Below, piece after piece: positions 1 through 7,805 of a stretch of DNA of 64,000 nt. Position 1 is the stretch's first letter, and each line of letters begins with the position of its first letter. The translations under genes were made by a program, and so were the position numbers. Below the pieces are notes generated by a model, which saw only the letters and a program-made list of their open reading frames with translations, did no database searches and was not told the DNA's origin. Source of the DNA: Sphingobacterium cellulitidis (GTDB lineage Bacteria > Bacteroidota > Bacteroidia > Sphingobacteriales > Sphingobacteriaceae); contig NOUX01000001.1 in assembly GCA_002245855.1 (NCBI GenBank), positions 310,001 to 374,000 on the forward strand, written 5' to 3'.

Positions 1-1
1 T

Positions 2-1588
2 GCAAAAGGAAAAAAGGAGCACAAGGTATTAAAGAGCAGCAAGGACTGCGTGATCTACACACGGGTCAGCAGCAGCCAGCAGGCCGATAACCTGAGCCTC
101 GCGACGCAGCTCAAGGCCTGTACGCTCTATGCCGAAAAAATGGGCTATGAAATCGCCGCCACTTTCGGAGGAACCTACGAAAGCGCCGAGACCGATGAGC
201 GCAAGCAGTTTACCGCCATGATCTCCTTCGTCAAGAAGTACAGGGGGAAGATCTCCTACATCCTGGTCTATAGCCTTGAACGCTTCTCACGCAACGACAA
301 CTCCATCTGGCTCACCAACGAGCTGCGCCGTCTCGGTATTGAGATCGTATCCGTAACACAGCCCATTGATACCTCGAACGCCTCTGGGCAGATGCAACAG
401 AAGATGCTCTTCCTGTTCGGCGAATTCGACAACCAGCTGCGCAGGCAGAAGTGCATGGCCGGAACCCGGGAAATGCTCCTGCGTGGCGATTGGCCGACCC
501 AGCCGCCGATGGGCTTCGAGGTCGTCAGGCAAAACGGCAAGCGCAGGATCGTCATTAATGCCAAAGGCAGGCTCCTGAGACAGGCATTCCACTGGAAAGC
601 CTTCGACAACGTCTCCATCGAGACCATCCGGGAACGGCTTGCCCAAAAAGGGCTGAAAATATGCCACCAGCATATGTCCAAGATCCTCCGTAATCCGTTC
701 TATTGCGGCATGATGGCACACAACATGCTCGAGGGCAAGGTTGTAAAGGGCAACCAGGAGGAACTTGTTACAAAGGAAGTGTTCCTGAAGGTCAATGGCC
801 TGCTCAGGGAAAATGCCCAGGGATACAGGATCGTCGAAGAGAACGCCCAGATACCGCTCAAACGTTTTATGGTCTGTGGTCATTGCGGCAAACCGATGAG
901 GGGTTACATCGTAAAGAAAAAGAACCTCTATTATTACAAGTGCAGCACCAAGGCCTGCAACAACAACAAGAGCGCCAACGCCCTCAATACGCATTTTGAG
1001 CGCATCCTTCACACGTTCAAGGTCGAAGGCGACAAAGGCATCACAAAGGTTATAAACCAGCAGGCAATCGCCAGGTTCAACGAGCAGACCTCGGGCGAAC
1101 AGGCGGAATACAAAGCCCTGCAGGAGCAGCATGCCGATATCATAAAGAAGATTGACAGGCTGGAGGAACGCTACATCGAGGAAGAGATCGGAAGCGATCT
1201 GTACAGCAAATACAGGGGCAGGTACAAAGCCGAAAAGGAAGAAATCGAGAAGAATCTGATGAAGCTCGCCCGGCAAGTGTCGAACCTTGACAACGGGGTC
1301 GGTTTTGCGACGAAATTCGCCCTTGAATTGCCTTTAAAGTGGGTTTCTGCCGACTATAATACCAAGAAGCGTATACAGTTTTTGCTCTTTCCAGAGGGCA
1401 TAACCTATAGCAAGAAAACCGATGAATGTCGAACCCCGAGAATAAATTCGGTCTTTTTGTATATTGCTTATTTTCAACAGATTACAAGCAATAAAAAAAG
1501 AGGCATACCAGAATTAGGACTGGATTTTGCCTCTTTTGCAACTTTGGTAGCGGGGAGCAGGATCGAACTGCCGACCTCAGGGTTATGA
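2..1588 (+). CDS. Large serine recombinase (integrase) of an integrated element, 5' end outside window
   Basis: The frame is open from base 2, so the GTG at 50 is probably internal and the true start lies upstream of the window. The N-terminal resolvase domain shows YTRVSS with the likely catalytic serine, followed by LERFSRN. Next come a recombinase domain, a four-cysteine zinc ribbon (CGHCGKP then CSTKAC) near residues 290-320 and a coiled coil near 370-430, the usual order of large serine recombinases that integrate or excise mobile elements. Base composition is GC-rich to about 1320 and then drops to the host level. The last 15 codons or so (VAGSRIELPTSGL) are antisense tRNA sequence, so the gene ends inside tRNA-Met. 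Family is clear; the identity of the element is not. Confidence 0.9.
   Translation, partial: AKGKKEHKVLKSSKDCVIYTRVSSSQQADNLSLATQLKACTLYAEKMGYEIAATFGGTYESAETDERKQFTAMISFVKKYRGKISYILVYSLERFSRNDNSIWLTNELRRLGIEIVSVTQPIDTSNASGQMQQKMLFLFGEFDNQLRRQKCMAGTREMLLRGDWPTQPPMGFEVVRQNGKRRIVINAKGRLLRQAFHWKAFDNVSIETIRERLAQKGLKICHQHMSKILRNPFYCGMMAHNMLEGKVVKGNQEELVTKEVFLKVNGLLRENAQGYRIVEENAQIPLKRFMVCGHCGKPMRGYIVKKKNLYYYKCSTKACNNNKSANALNTHFERILHTFKVEGDKGITKVINQQAIARFNEQTSGEQAEYKALQEQHADIIKKIDRLEERYIEEEIGSDLYSKYRGRYKAEKEEIEKNLMKLARQVSNLDNGVGFATKFALELPLKWVSADYNTKKRIQFLLFPEGITYSKKTDECRTPRINSVFLYIAYFQQITSNKKRGIPELGLDFASFATLVAGSRIELPTSGL
1496..1537 (-). terminator. Rho-independent terminator of tRNA-Met
   Basis: A 10-bp stem (1496-1505 with 1528-1537) encloses a second CCAG/CTGG stem. 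On the minus strand it is followed by a run of seven T. It lies just downstream of the tRNA and inside the 3' part of the recombinase frame. Confidence 0.6.
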
Positions 1589-1621
1589 ATCCTGCGCTCT
1601 AACCATCTGAGCTACCCCGCC
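1545..1621 (-). tRNA. tRNA-Met (anticodon CAU), probably elongator
   Basis: Read on the minus strand this is a 77-nt cloverleaf. The acceptor stem GGCGGGG pairs with CCCCGCT (one G-U), the D-arm is GCTC/GAGC, the anticodon loop TTCATAA carries CAT, the T-arm is GGCAG/CTGCT around TTCGATC, and CCA is encoded. The first acceptor pair is G-U rather than the C-A mismatch of initiator tRNA, so elongator Met is favoured. The recombinase frame reads into its 3' half (to 1588), which marks this tRNA as the probable attachment site of the element to the left. Confidence 0.93.
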
Positions 1622-1948
1622 GTTTTTCGGTATGCAAAGATAGCAATAAGGAATAATTTTCAAAGAAAATTTTATACAATTTTAGTGCGTATACAGCCAA
1701 TTAAACATTTATTCCTTACAATCTATTTATACTCAAAAAGATAGATCCCCTAAGAATTTTAAGGAATTTTTAAGAATAATCCCTTTCTACTCCCTTTCAA
1801 ACTGTTAATAATGCCCTTTTTGTGAATAAAAGATTTTAATTAGATTTTTTTGAATATTGGATTTATTCATTATACTTACAAAAAGTAGCAGAATTTGCTA
1901 CTTATTGATTACTAACAAAAATATTATAGATCTACTTATACATATCAA
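1622..1948. other. AT-rich intergenic region, no gene seen
   Basis: About 330 AT-rich bases between the tRNA and the START-like gene. The only clear structure is a small hairpin, AAGTAGCA at 1883-1890 with TGCTACTT at 1896-1903. No coding frame or further RNA gene is visible. Confidence 0.6.
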
Positions 1949-2326
1949 ATGGCAGAAAAGATTAAATTAAATTTAGAATATGTATTAAATTCTTCTCCTA
2001 GAATCCTATTCCCTTACCTTCAGGAACCTAATGAGCTTGCTCAATGGTTCGCAGACGATGTGAATTTTCATGATGGTATCTATGAATTTATCTGGGATAA
2101 TGAATCTCATCGTGCAAAACTTGTGGCTACAAAGGAAAATAAAAGTGTGAAATTCAAATGGTTGGATGATGAACCGTATTTCTTTGAAATCGAAATCATT
2201 CAGGATGAATTGACAAATGATGTAGCTCTAAGCGTAACTGACTATGTTAAGGAAGATAATCTGGATGATAGAAAATTAATTTGGAATAACTCCATCGGTT
2301 ACCTGCAAAGGGTAATTGGAGCTTAA
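1949..2326 (+). CDS. START-like domain protein
   Basis: A 125-residue soluble protein with the alternating strands of the START/AHSA1-like fold common in Bacteroidota. It opens with MAEKIKLNLEYVLNSSP, continues with LAQWFADDV, and ends in an amphipathic helix (RKLIWNNSIGYLQRVIG). It has no signal peptide or membrane segment. Members of this fold bind hydrophobic ligands or act as co-chaperones, but no ligand can be inferred here. It stands alone between the tRNA and the permease gene and is followed by its own hairpin. The ATG at 1949 is the only sensible start. Confidence 0.75.
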   Translation: MAEKIKLNLEYVLNSSPRILFPYLQEPNELAQWFADDVNFHDGIYEFIWDNESHRAKLVATKENKSVKFKWLDDEPYFFEIEIIQDELTNDVALSVTDYVKEDNLDDRKLIWNNSIGYLQRVIGA

Positions 2327-2341
2327 GAATAACATAAATGT

Positions 2342-2368
2342 AGGCCTTCAACTAAACCTGAAGGCCTA
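2342..2368 (+). terminator. Hairpin after the START-like gene
   Basis: AGGCCTTCA and TGAAGGCCT form a 9-bp stem, followed by a short weak T stretch. Probable terminator. Confidence 0.6.
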
Positions 2369-2464
2369 TTTGTAGTCCTAAGCCAACAGTAAACACCAAA
2401 CTATTAAACCAATATTTTCAAGCACATTAACTTTTTTCTAACATTTTTGAGAACGCAAAAATTG

Positions 2465-2472
2465 TATCTTTG
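2465..2472 (+). promoter_or_regulatory. -7 promoter element upstream of the LptF/G-type permease
   Basis: TATCTTTG matches the Bacteroidota -7 consensus TAnnTTTG, 55 bases before the ATG at 2528. Confidence 0.6.
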
Positions 2473-2527
2473 CAGCTAGACCATATCCTCCATGGAGGAT
2501 AGATTCAAATGGTGATTTGAAAATTAC

Positions 2528-3988
2528 ATGAAAAAAGTAAACTTACTCATATTACAAGCATTTATTAAGCCCTTCTTGGTGACTTTCTTTATCGTCATGT
2601 TTGTACTATTGATGCTGTTTTTATTCAAGTACATCGATGACCTGATTGGTAAAGGGTTTCAATGGTATGTAATTTTGGAATTATTGGGCTACCAATGTGC
2701 TGTACAGCTTTCAATGGCTCTCCCATTATCCATGTTGCTTTCCTCAATCATGACCTTTGGAAACTTGGGTGAAAGCTATGAATTGGTCGCTATTAAAGCT
2801 GCGGGAGTATCCCTACGTAAGGCAATGACCCCATTATTTGTTGTGGTAGGCTTATTCAGTGCTGGTTCATTTTTCTTCTCCGATTATATCCTGCCGGTGG
2901 TTAACTTGAAAATGGGCTCTTTACTGTACGATGTACGTAAGAAAAAAGCCGATTTCTTTATTAAACCCGGTGTATTTAATAATACAATCCCAGGCTATTC
3001 TATCCGTGCAAAAGGCAAGAGCGAAGATGGGACTACTTTGAAGGACTTGATGATTTATGAACATCCTTCTGGTGGTACTGCCACAAATGTCACCTTTGCC
3101 AAGGAAGGATTTATTCAGAACTCTGCGGATAATAACTTTATGGTTCTAGAATTAAAAGACGGCGTAAGATACGAAGATGCTCGGGTGGAGAATGCCAAAA
3201 GGTATGACCCTCGTCAGCAATTTACCCGTTTTAGATTTAAAGAAACGACTACCAAGTTCGACATGGGAAGTTTCCAGATGAATAGAACAGATCAGGACCT
3301 ATTTCGTTCTCATCATCAGATGCTGAACCTGAAACAGTTAAAGCTATATTCTGACTCCAATAAAATTTACATCGATAGTTTGCAACGGATCAACTCTTTG
3401 GAGGCCAAACGTTATGTCAATTATTACTCCCAATATTATCGGGAAAATGGACCTAAGAAAACTAATTCGAAGGTCAGCATGCCTGATCTTGAAAAAAATG
3501 GACAGCTGAGGATGGCGATTAACAATGGTCTGAATCAGGCTCGACAGATAAAGGACATGGCGGCCAACCGCGAGGCTGAATTTATGCCCTATGCGGAAAA
3601 AGATATACGCTATGATATTGAATGGCATAGGAAATTTACCCTAGCTGTTTCCTGTCTCTTGCTCTTTGGCATTGGGGCTCCACTTGGTGCCATTATCCGT
3701 AAAGGTGGTCTGGGACTACCCGTAGTAATGGCGATTATATTCTTCCTGATCTATCACGTTATTGCTACCTTGGCGGAAAAAGCTGCCAAAGATGCCAGCT
3801 TAACACCAATGTTGGGAATGTGGATGGCAATCATTGTCCTCACCCCGCTGGCTATTTTCTTGACCTATAAGTCAACCTCGGACTCCGCATTATTTGATGC
3901 CGACCAATACAAAATGAAAGCCCAAGCAATCTGGAATAAAATTGTAGGTTTCTTTGTCAAAAAGAAAGAACTCAAAAGACCTTCTTAG
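2528..3988 (+). CDS. LptF/LptG-family (YjgP/YjgQ) permease
   Basis: A 486-residue inner-membrane protein with the architecture of the lipopolysaccharide transport permeases LptF/LptG. Three N-terminal transmembrane segments lie within residues 12-125, a beta-rich periplasmic domain covers about 140-370, and three more transmembrane segments follow at about 375-465. With the ATPase LptB such proteins pull LPS from the inner membrane to the periplasmic bridge. The partner genes are not nearby, which is usual in Bacteroidota, where the two permeases are unlinked. LptF versus LptG cannot be decided here. Monocistronic, with promoter and terminator of its own. Confidence 0.88.
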   Translation: MKKVNLLILQAFIKPFLVTFFIVMFVLLMLFLFKYIDDLIGKGFQWYVILELLGYQCAVQLSMALPLSMLLSSIMTFGNLGESYELVAIKAAGVSLRKAMTPLFVVVGLFSAGSFFFSDYILPVVNLKMGSLLYDVRKKKADFFIKPGVFNNTIPGYSIRAKGKSEDGTTLKDLMIYEHPSGGTATNVTFAKEGFIQNSADNNFMVLELKDGVRYEDARVENAKRYDPRQQFTRFRFKETTTKFDMGSFQMNRTDQDLFRSHHQMLNLKQLKLYSDSNKIYIDSLQRINSLEAKRYVNYYSQYYRENGPKKTNSKVSMPDLEKNGQLRMAINNGLNQARQIKDMAANREAEFMPYAEKDIRYDIEWHRKFTLAVSCLLLFGIGAPLGAIIRKGGLGLPVVMAIIFFLIYHVIATLAEKAAKDASLTPMLGMWMAIIVLTPLAIFLTYKSTSDSALFDADQYKMKAQAIWNKIVGFFVKKKELKRPS

Positions 3989-4013
3989 TATAATATAATT
4001 ACATTGTAAATAG

Positions 4014-4043
4014 AAAAGGGCTTCATCATAGAAGCCCTTTTTT
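4014..4043. terminator. Bidirectional terminator between convergent genes
   Basis: AAAAGGGCTTC and GAAGCCCTTTT form an 11-bp stem with a 6-nt loop, ending in T runs on both strands. It serves the permease gene and the outer-membrane gene facing it. Confidence 0.85.
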
Positions 4044-4055
4044 CGTTTACCAAGT

Positions 4056-6470
4056 TTAATTCCCACTCCTGAGCCTATTCTGTTCCTCACTCTCCTTCCT
4101 TCTCTCCTTCCCATTGAAATCTTTTCCCAATTTGATGCTCGCAGAAAATATAAAAGTCCGCGAATCTAAATCAAAATTCTGATTCATCCGAACGCCCGAA
4201 GCATGCGATTCGGTTCGATAAGTCATCGTTTTAAAAATGTCATTCACCGCAAATTTCAATGAAATCTTGTCGTTCCAAACATTCTTCATCAGCCCGGATG
4301 AAACAAAACCAAAGCCTTTTCTACGAAAAACACCATCTGATTCCGCTGAATTATACTGTCCATTTAACTCAATAGACCATTTCTTCGGTAATTTGAAAAT
4401 ATTATTCGATTGTAGGGAATAGGACCAAGATCTATTATTGATAGCCTCCTTATTGAACTCCCCAAAGAAATGATTCTCAAAGACATTGGCATTATTGATA
4501 CTGGTCCAAAAACTTAATGGACTATAGGAATGATTCAAATTGATACCCTTATTTCTGAACCCCTCAATATTTGAAATTGAACGAATGGTAACATTCTGCT
4601 CCGGAATTTGAGTCAACACACTGGTCATGACATCCTTCACACTGGTATAATAAAGGGAGGCATGTAAGTTCTTTGCGAAACTATAGTTGAATTCAAATGC
4701 ATTGGCCATCTCAGGTTGCAATAATGGATTACCTTCATAAAAAACAAAAGCATCCACATAGTATCGGAATGGATTCAGATCATCATAATCAGGCCTATTT
4801 ATCCGCTTGCTGTATGAAAACTGAACCTGATGCTTATCATTTATTTTTTTACTGATTGCCGCACTTGGGAACCAATTGGTATAGGTTCTTTCTTGTTGTT
4901 TTTGACTGGTCAATTGCTTGCCCAATGAAAATGTGTTCTCCGCACGTAGGCCTGCCGTAATATTCCAATCGTTAAATTCCAAATGATAATTTAAATAGCC
5001 CGCATGAATATGCTCCTCATAGAGAAAATGGTTACTGGTAGTCGCGTCGCGAACCCAATTTCCTACCCGAAGAGTATCATTGATCGCATTATTATCCGCA
5101 TTAACAAAACTACTCTTCCACCCAACTTCTAACCGCTGATGGTCATTGATATGTTGGAGGTAATCAATTTTTCCAACATATAATTTACTTACCGAAGGTG
5201 TTTGATTTTTTCGTCTCGACTCGAATGCTTCCTGAAAACCGGTCTTTTGAAAATCAGAGATTAAATTCTGATCCGATTGATAATCTCCATACAGGTATTC
5301 AAAATCCGCCGATAAGACACTACCCTTGTCTCCAACCTTTTGTTGCACATTCCCCATAACGGTCTGGGTATTCCAACGGCTCACATTACTATTATTGGTC
5401 AAGGAGTTGGAGATTAACTCATCGTTACTGAACAGTATATTATTATATCCTTGGTTGAAATTTTTATAGGTTCCAAAACTCCCCGTCCAACCGATTCCCA
5501 AACTTAGTTTTTCAGTAGCCTGATAATCAATCCCGACTTTGGCATTATTGGTTTCCAAGGGTTCATCGGTATCCGAATATTGAATGGATTTCCGTGGAAA
5601 CGTCTCATTGGCGTTTTTTTCAAAAAAACGATTAAAGGTGCGATACTCCCGTTCCCCACGATAACCTTTATCATAACCAACTAAAAAGTTCCAACTGTTT
5701 CTTTGACTATTTAGTGTAAATCCGCCGCCGTATCTGGCTTTCCGACCGGCTCCACCGTAGCTGTTGACAGAAAGATTGAACCCTGATTTCTTCTCATTTT
5801 TCATGACGATGTTAATCATCCCGCCCAATCCTTGCGCATCAAATTTGGCGGAAGGATTCGTAATAAGTTCAACACTTTTAATGGAGGATGAAGAGGTTCC
5901 TTTCAATAAGGTGGCTAAGTCTTTTGGAGATAGATAAGATAATTTACCATTGATCATGATAGCAACATCTGATTTGCCCCGCATACTGATATTCCCATCA
6001 TCATCCACCTTGACAGCTGGCGCTCTCTGTAGGATCTCTAATGCCGTCATACCATCCGCAAGGATACTTTTTTCAACATTGATCACCAGTCGATCCGAGA
6101 AGCGTTCAATAAGCCTCCTTTCACCTTTGATCTCAATTTCCTCCAAGGTTTGAGCTTGGGGGAATAGGGTAATAGAGCCGAGGTCAATGCCACTCGAACC
6201 AACCTTCAATCCTGCTTTTCTATAAGTTGAATGAGCTAAATGTGAAATATGGATATCATATTCACCATCGGGAACATCTATGCTAAACTTACCTATTTGA
6301 TTGCTGGATGTTGATTTTTGAAATTCAGTATGTATTGATTTTAATTGTACACTAACTTGATGAATAGGTTCGCCAATATCATTTTGCACAATACCCTGAA
6401 CCTGGTTCTGAGCTTGGACAATGATAGAAAACAACAGAAAAATGCTGCATAATTTGAATTGTAACTGCAT
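4056..6470 (-). CDS. Outer-membrane beta-barrel receptor (TonB-dependent-receptor-like, OMP_b-brl_3 type)
   Basis: 804 residues: a signal peptide (ending near IIVQAQ), an N-terminal CarboxypepD_reg-like domain (GIVQNDIGEPIHQVSVQL), a plug domain (LEILQRAPAVKVDDDGNISM, then SVELITNPSAKFDAQGLGGM) and a long C-terminal beta-barrel ending in SASIKLGKDF. This is the Bacteroidota outer-membrane barrel family related to TonB receptors. It is last in a run with a PepSY protein and a siderophore receptor on the same strand, so a role in iron or metal uptake is inferred from context; the substrate is unknown. The charged tail after the last strand (KERRKESEEQNRLRSGN) is unusual for a barrel. Confidence 0.82.
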   Translation of the reverse strand: MQLQFKLCSIFLLFSIIVQAQNQVQGIVQNDIGEPIHQVSVQLKSIHTEFQKSTSSNQIGKFSIDVPDGEYDIHISHLAHSTYRKAGLKVGSSGIDLGSITLFPQAQTLEEIEIKGERRLIERFSDRLVINVEKSILADGMTALEILQRAPAVKVDDDGNISMRGKSDVAIMINGKLSYLSPKDLATLLKGTSSSSIKSVELITNPSAKFDAQGLGGMINIVMKNEKKSGFNLSVNSYGGAGRKARYGGGFTLNSQRNSWNFLVGYDKGYRGEREYRTFNRFFEKNANETFPRKSIQYSDTDEPLETNNAKVGIDYQATEKLSLGIGWTGSFGTYKNFNQGYNNILFSNDELISNSLTNNSNVSRWNTQTVMGNVQQKVGDKGSVLSADFEYLYGDYQSDQNLISDFQKTGFQEAFESRRKNQTPSVSKLYVGKIDYLQHINDHQRLEVGWKSSFVNADNNAINDTLRVGNWVRDATTSNHFLYEEHIHAGYLNYHLEFNDWNITAGLRAENTFSLGKQLTSQKQQERTYTNWFPSAAISKKINDKHQVQFSYSKRINRPDYDDLNPFRYYVDAFVFYEGNPLLQPEMANAFEFNYSFAKNLHASLYYTSVKDVMTSVLTQIPEQNVTIRSISNIEGFRNKGINLNHSYSPLSFWTSINNANVFENHFFGEFNKEAINNRSWSYSLQSNNIFKLPKKWSIELNGQYNSAESDGVFRRKGFGFVSSGLMKNVWNDKISLKFAVNDIFKTMTYRTESHASGVRMNQNFDLDSRTFIFSASIKLGKDFNGKERRKESEEQNRLRSGN

Positions 6471-6522
6471 GTAAATAGATTAAAATGAAATGATTTATTG
6501 TTGCTTTCATAGGTATGATATC

Positions 6523-7725
6523 TTAAGCTCTTGATACTTTCTTTTTCTTCTTTCTTCGACCCCACCAAATCAGAAATCCGGTTATCGGCAAGGAGGTTGC
6601 TATTATTCCCGCTATAAAAGTGGATAGTTTCCCAAACTGGCCCCACCATTGCCCCATATGTAGTTGCCAGATATAATTCTCCACCTTTTCGTGTACTACA
6701 TATGGCTGCTCAACATGAAGTGCTTCACCACTATATCGATCATAAATCTCCATGTCTAAATTCTCCGTACTTTTCAATCCTGAAACACCCATCTGAAATA
6801 CAAAGGCTCCGACTTCTTCGAGATTGTAAACCCATATCGAAGCATTCTTCTGTTCAGGATTTTTCTGCAAGGATTGATATGCAAACTGTGCAAGGTCTAG
6901 TGAGGTCTTTTCTTCCTGTACTTTTGGTAAAGCCGCTTCCATATGTTCCGAGGAGCCCCCAAATGATTTAATAATCACATCTCCTAGGGAATGGAAAAAG
7001 ATAATGATGCCTGTTGCACTTAAAATGAAACATAACAGCAAAGAATAAAACCCATACACATTATGTAAATCGTAGTTTAGACGTTTGAACCTTGCCTTCC
7101 ACTTGATGGTAAAACTGTCTTGTCTGGTCTTCTTGGTCCATCGTTTCGGCCACCATAAAATCAATCCCGTAATACAACTTATAAAGAAAATGACCGTTGA
7201 TACCAAAACTACCCAAGCCCCAAAAGTTCTATTCAGCAAGTTTGAATGCAAATGAGCCATCACATAAAAGAAATGCCCAGTATAGTCCACCTTGAGTACT
7301 TCAGCCGTATAAGGATTGAGATAAATAAAGTTTAATTTCTTGCTTTCATCATGAAATGCTCGTACTCTGACGGATCGATTCGGATCATTGAAGAAAACCA
7401 TTTGGGATAGCCTCAATTTAGGATCTACCGCATGAATAGCATTAATCATCTGTTCGGCCGTGGCTTTCTCTTTTCCGACTTCCACATACCGGGCATCTCC
7501 TGCTGTAAAGTCTATTATCTCATCGCAATAAACAATGATGGTGCCCGTCAAACAGACAAACACCACAATGATTCCGGAGACAATGGATGGCCACAGATGT
7601 AGCCAGGCGTTTATCTTTGTAAACCAACTTTTGCCTTTTTTCTTCGAAGGTCCCGAAGATTTTCTCCCTTCCTCTCCAACAGCTGGTTTGAGCCTTGGTT
7701 TTGTTTTCAAATCAATGTTTTGCAT
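6523..7725 (-). CDS. PepSY-associated transmembrane protein (iron-uptake-linked membrane reductase-like)
   Basis: 400 residues with about four transmembrane segments. The first follows a basic N-terminus (WLHLWPSIVSGIIVVFVCLTGT), others lie near residues 165-190 (WVVLVSTVIFFISCITGLIL), 225-245 and 370-390, and PepSY-type extracytoplasmic domains lie between. The last helix ends in a lysine-rich cytoplasmic tail (GRRKKKKKVSRA). Proteins of this family sit beside siderophore receptors and are thought to help reduce or release imported iron. Here it lies between a siderophore receptor and a second barrel protein on the same strand, with gaps of 80 and 52 bases, consistent with one transcript. 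Confidence 0.85.
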   Translation of the reverse strand: MQNIDLKTKPRLKPAVGEEGRKSSGPSKKKGKSWFTKINAWLHLWPSIVSGIIVVFVCLTGTIIVYCDEIIDFTAGDARYVEVGKEKATAEQMINAIHAVDPKLRLSQMVFFNDPNRSVRVRAFHDESKKLNFIYLNPYTAEVLKVDYTGHFFYVMAHLHSNLLNRTFGAWVVLVSTVIFFISCITGLILWWPKRWTKKTRQDSFTIKWKARFKRLNYDLHNVYGFYSLLLCFILSATGIIIFFHSLGDVIIKSFGGSSEHMEAALPKVQEEKTSLDLAQFAYQSLQKNPEQKNASIWVYNLEEVGAFVFQMGVSGLKSTENLDMEIYDRYSGEALHVEQPYVVHEKVENYIWQLHMGQWWGQFGKLSTFIAGIIATSLPITGFLIWWGRRKKKKKVSRA

Positions 7726-7805
7726 CTTGGTATGTTATCTTTTAGTTTTAAAAAGTAGCTACCGCAGAATAAATCCTGCAGTAGCTTAGCATTAGAAAAA
7801 TCAAA

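Noticed and set aside
287..1276. Long frame on the minus strand opposite the recombinase
   Set aside because: It arises from the GC-rich recombinase codons, has no recognisable domain, and overlaps a gene with clear motifs completely.
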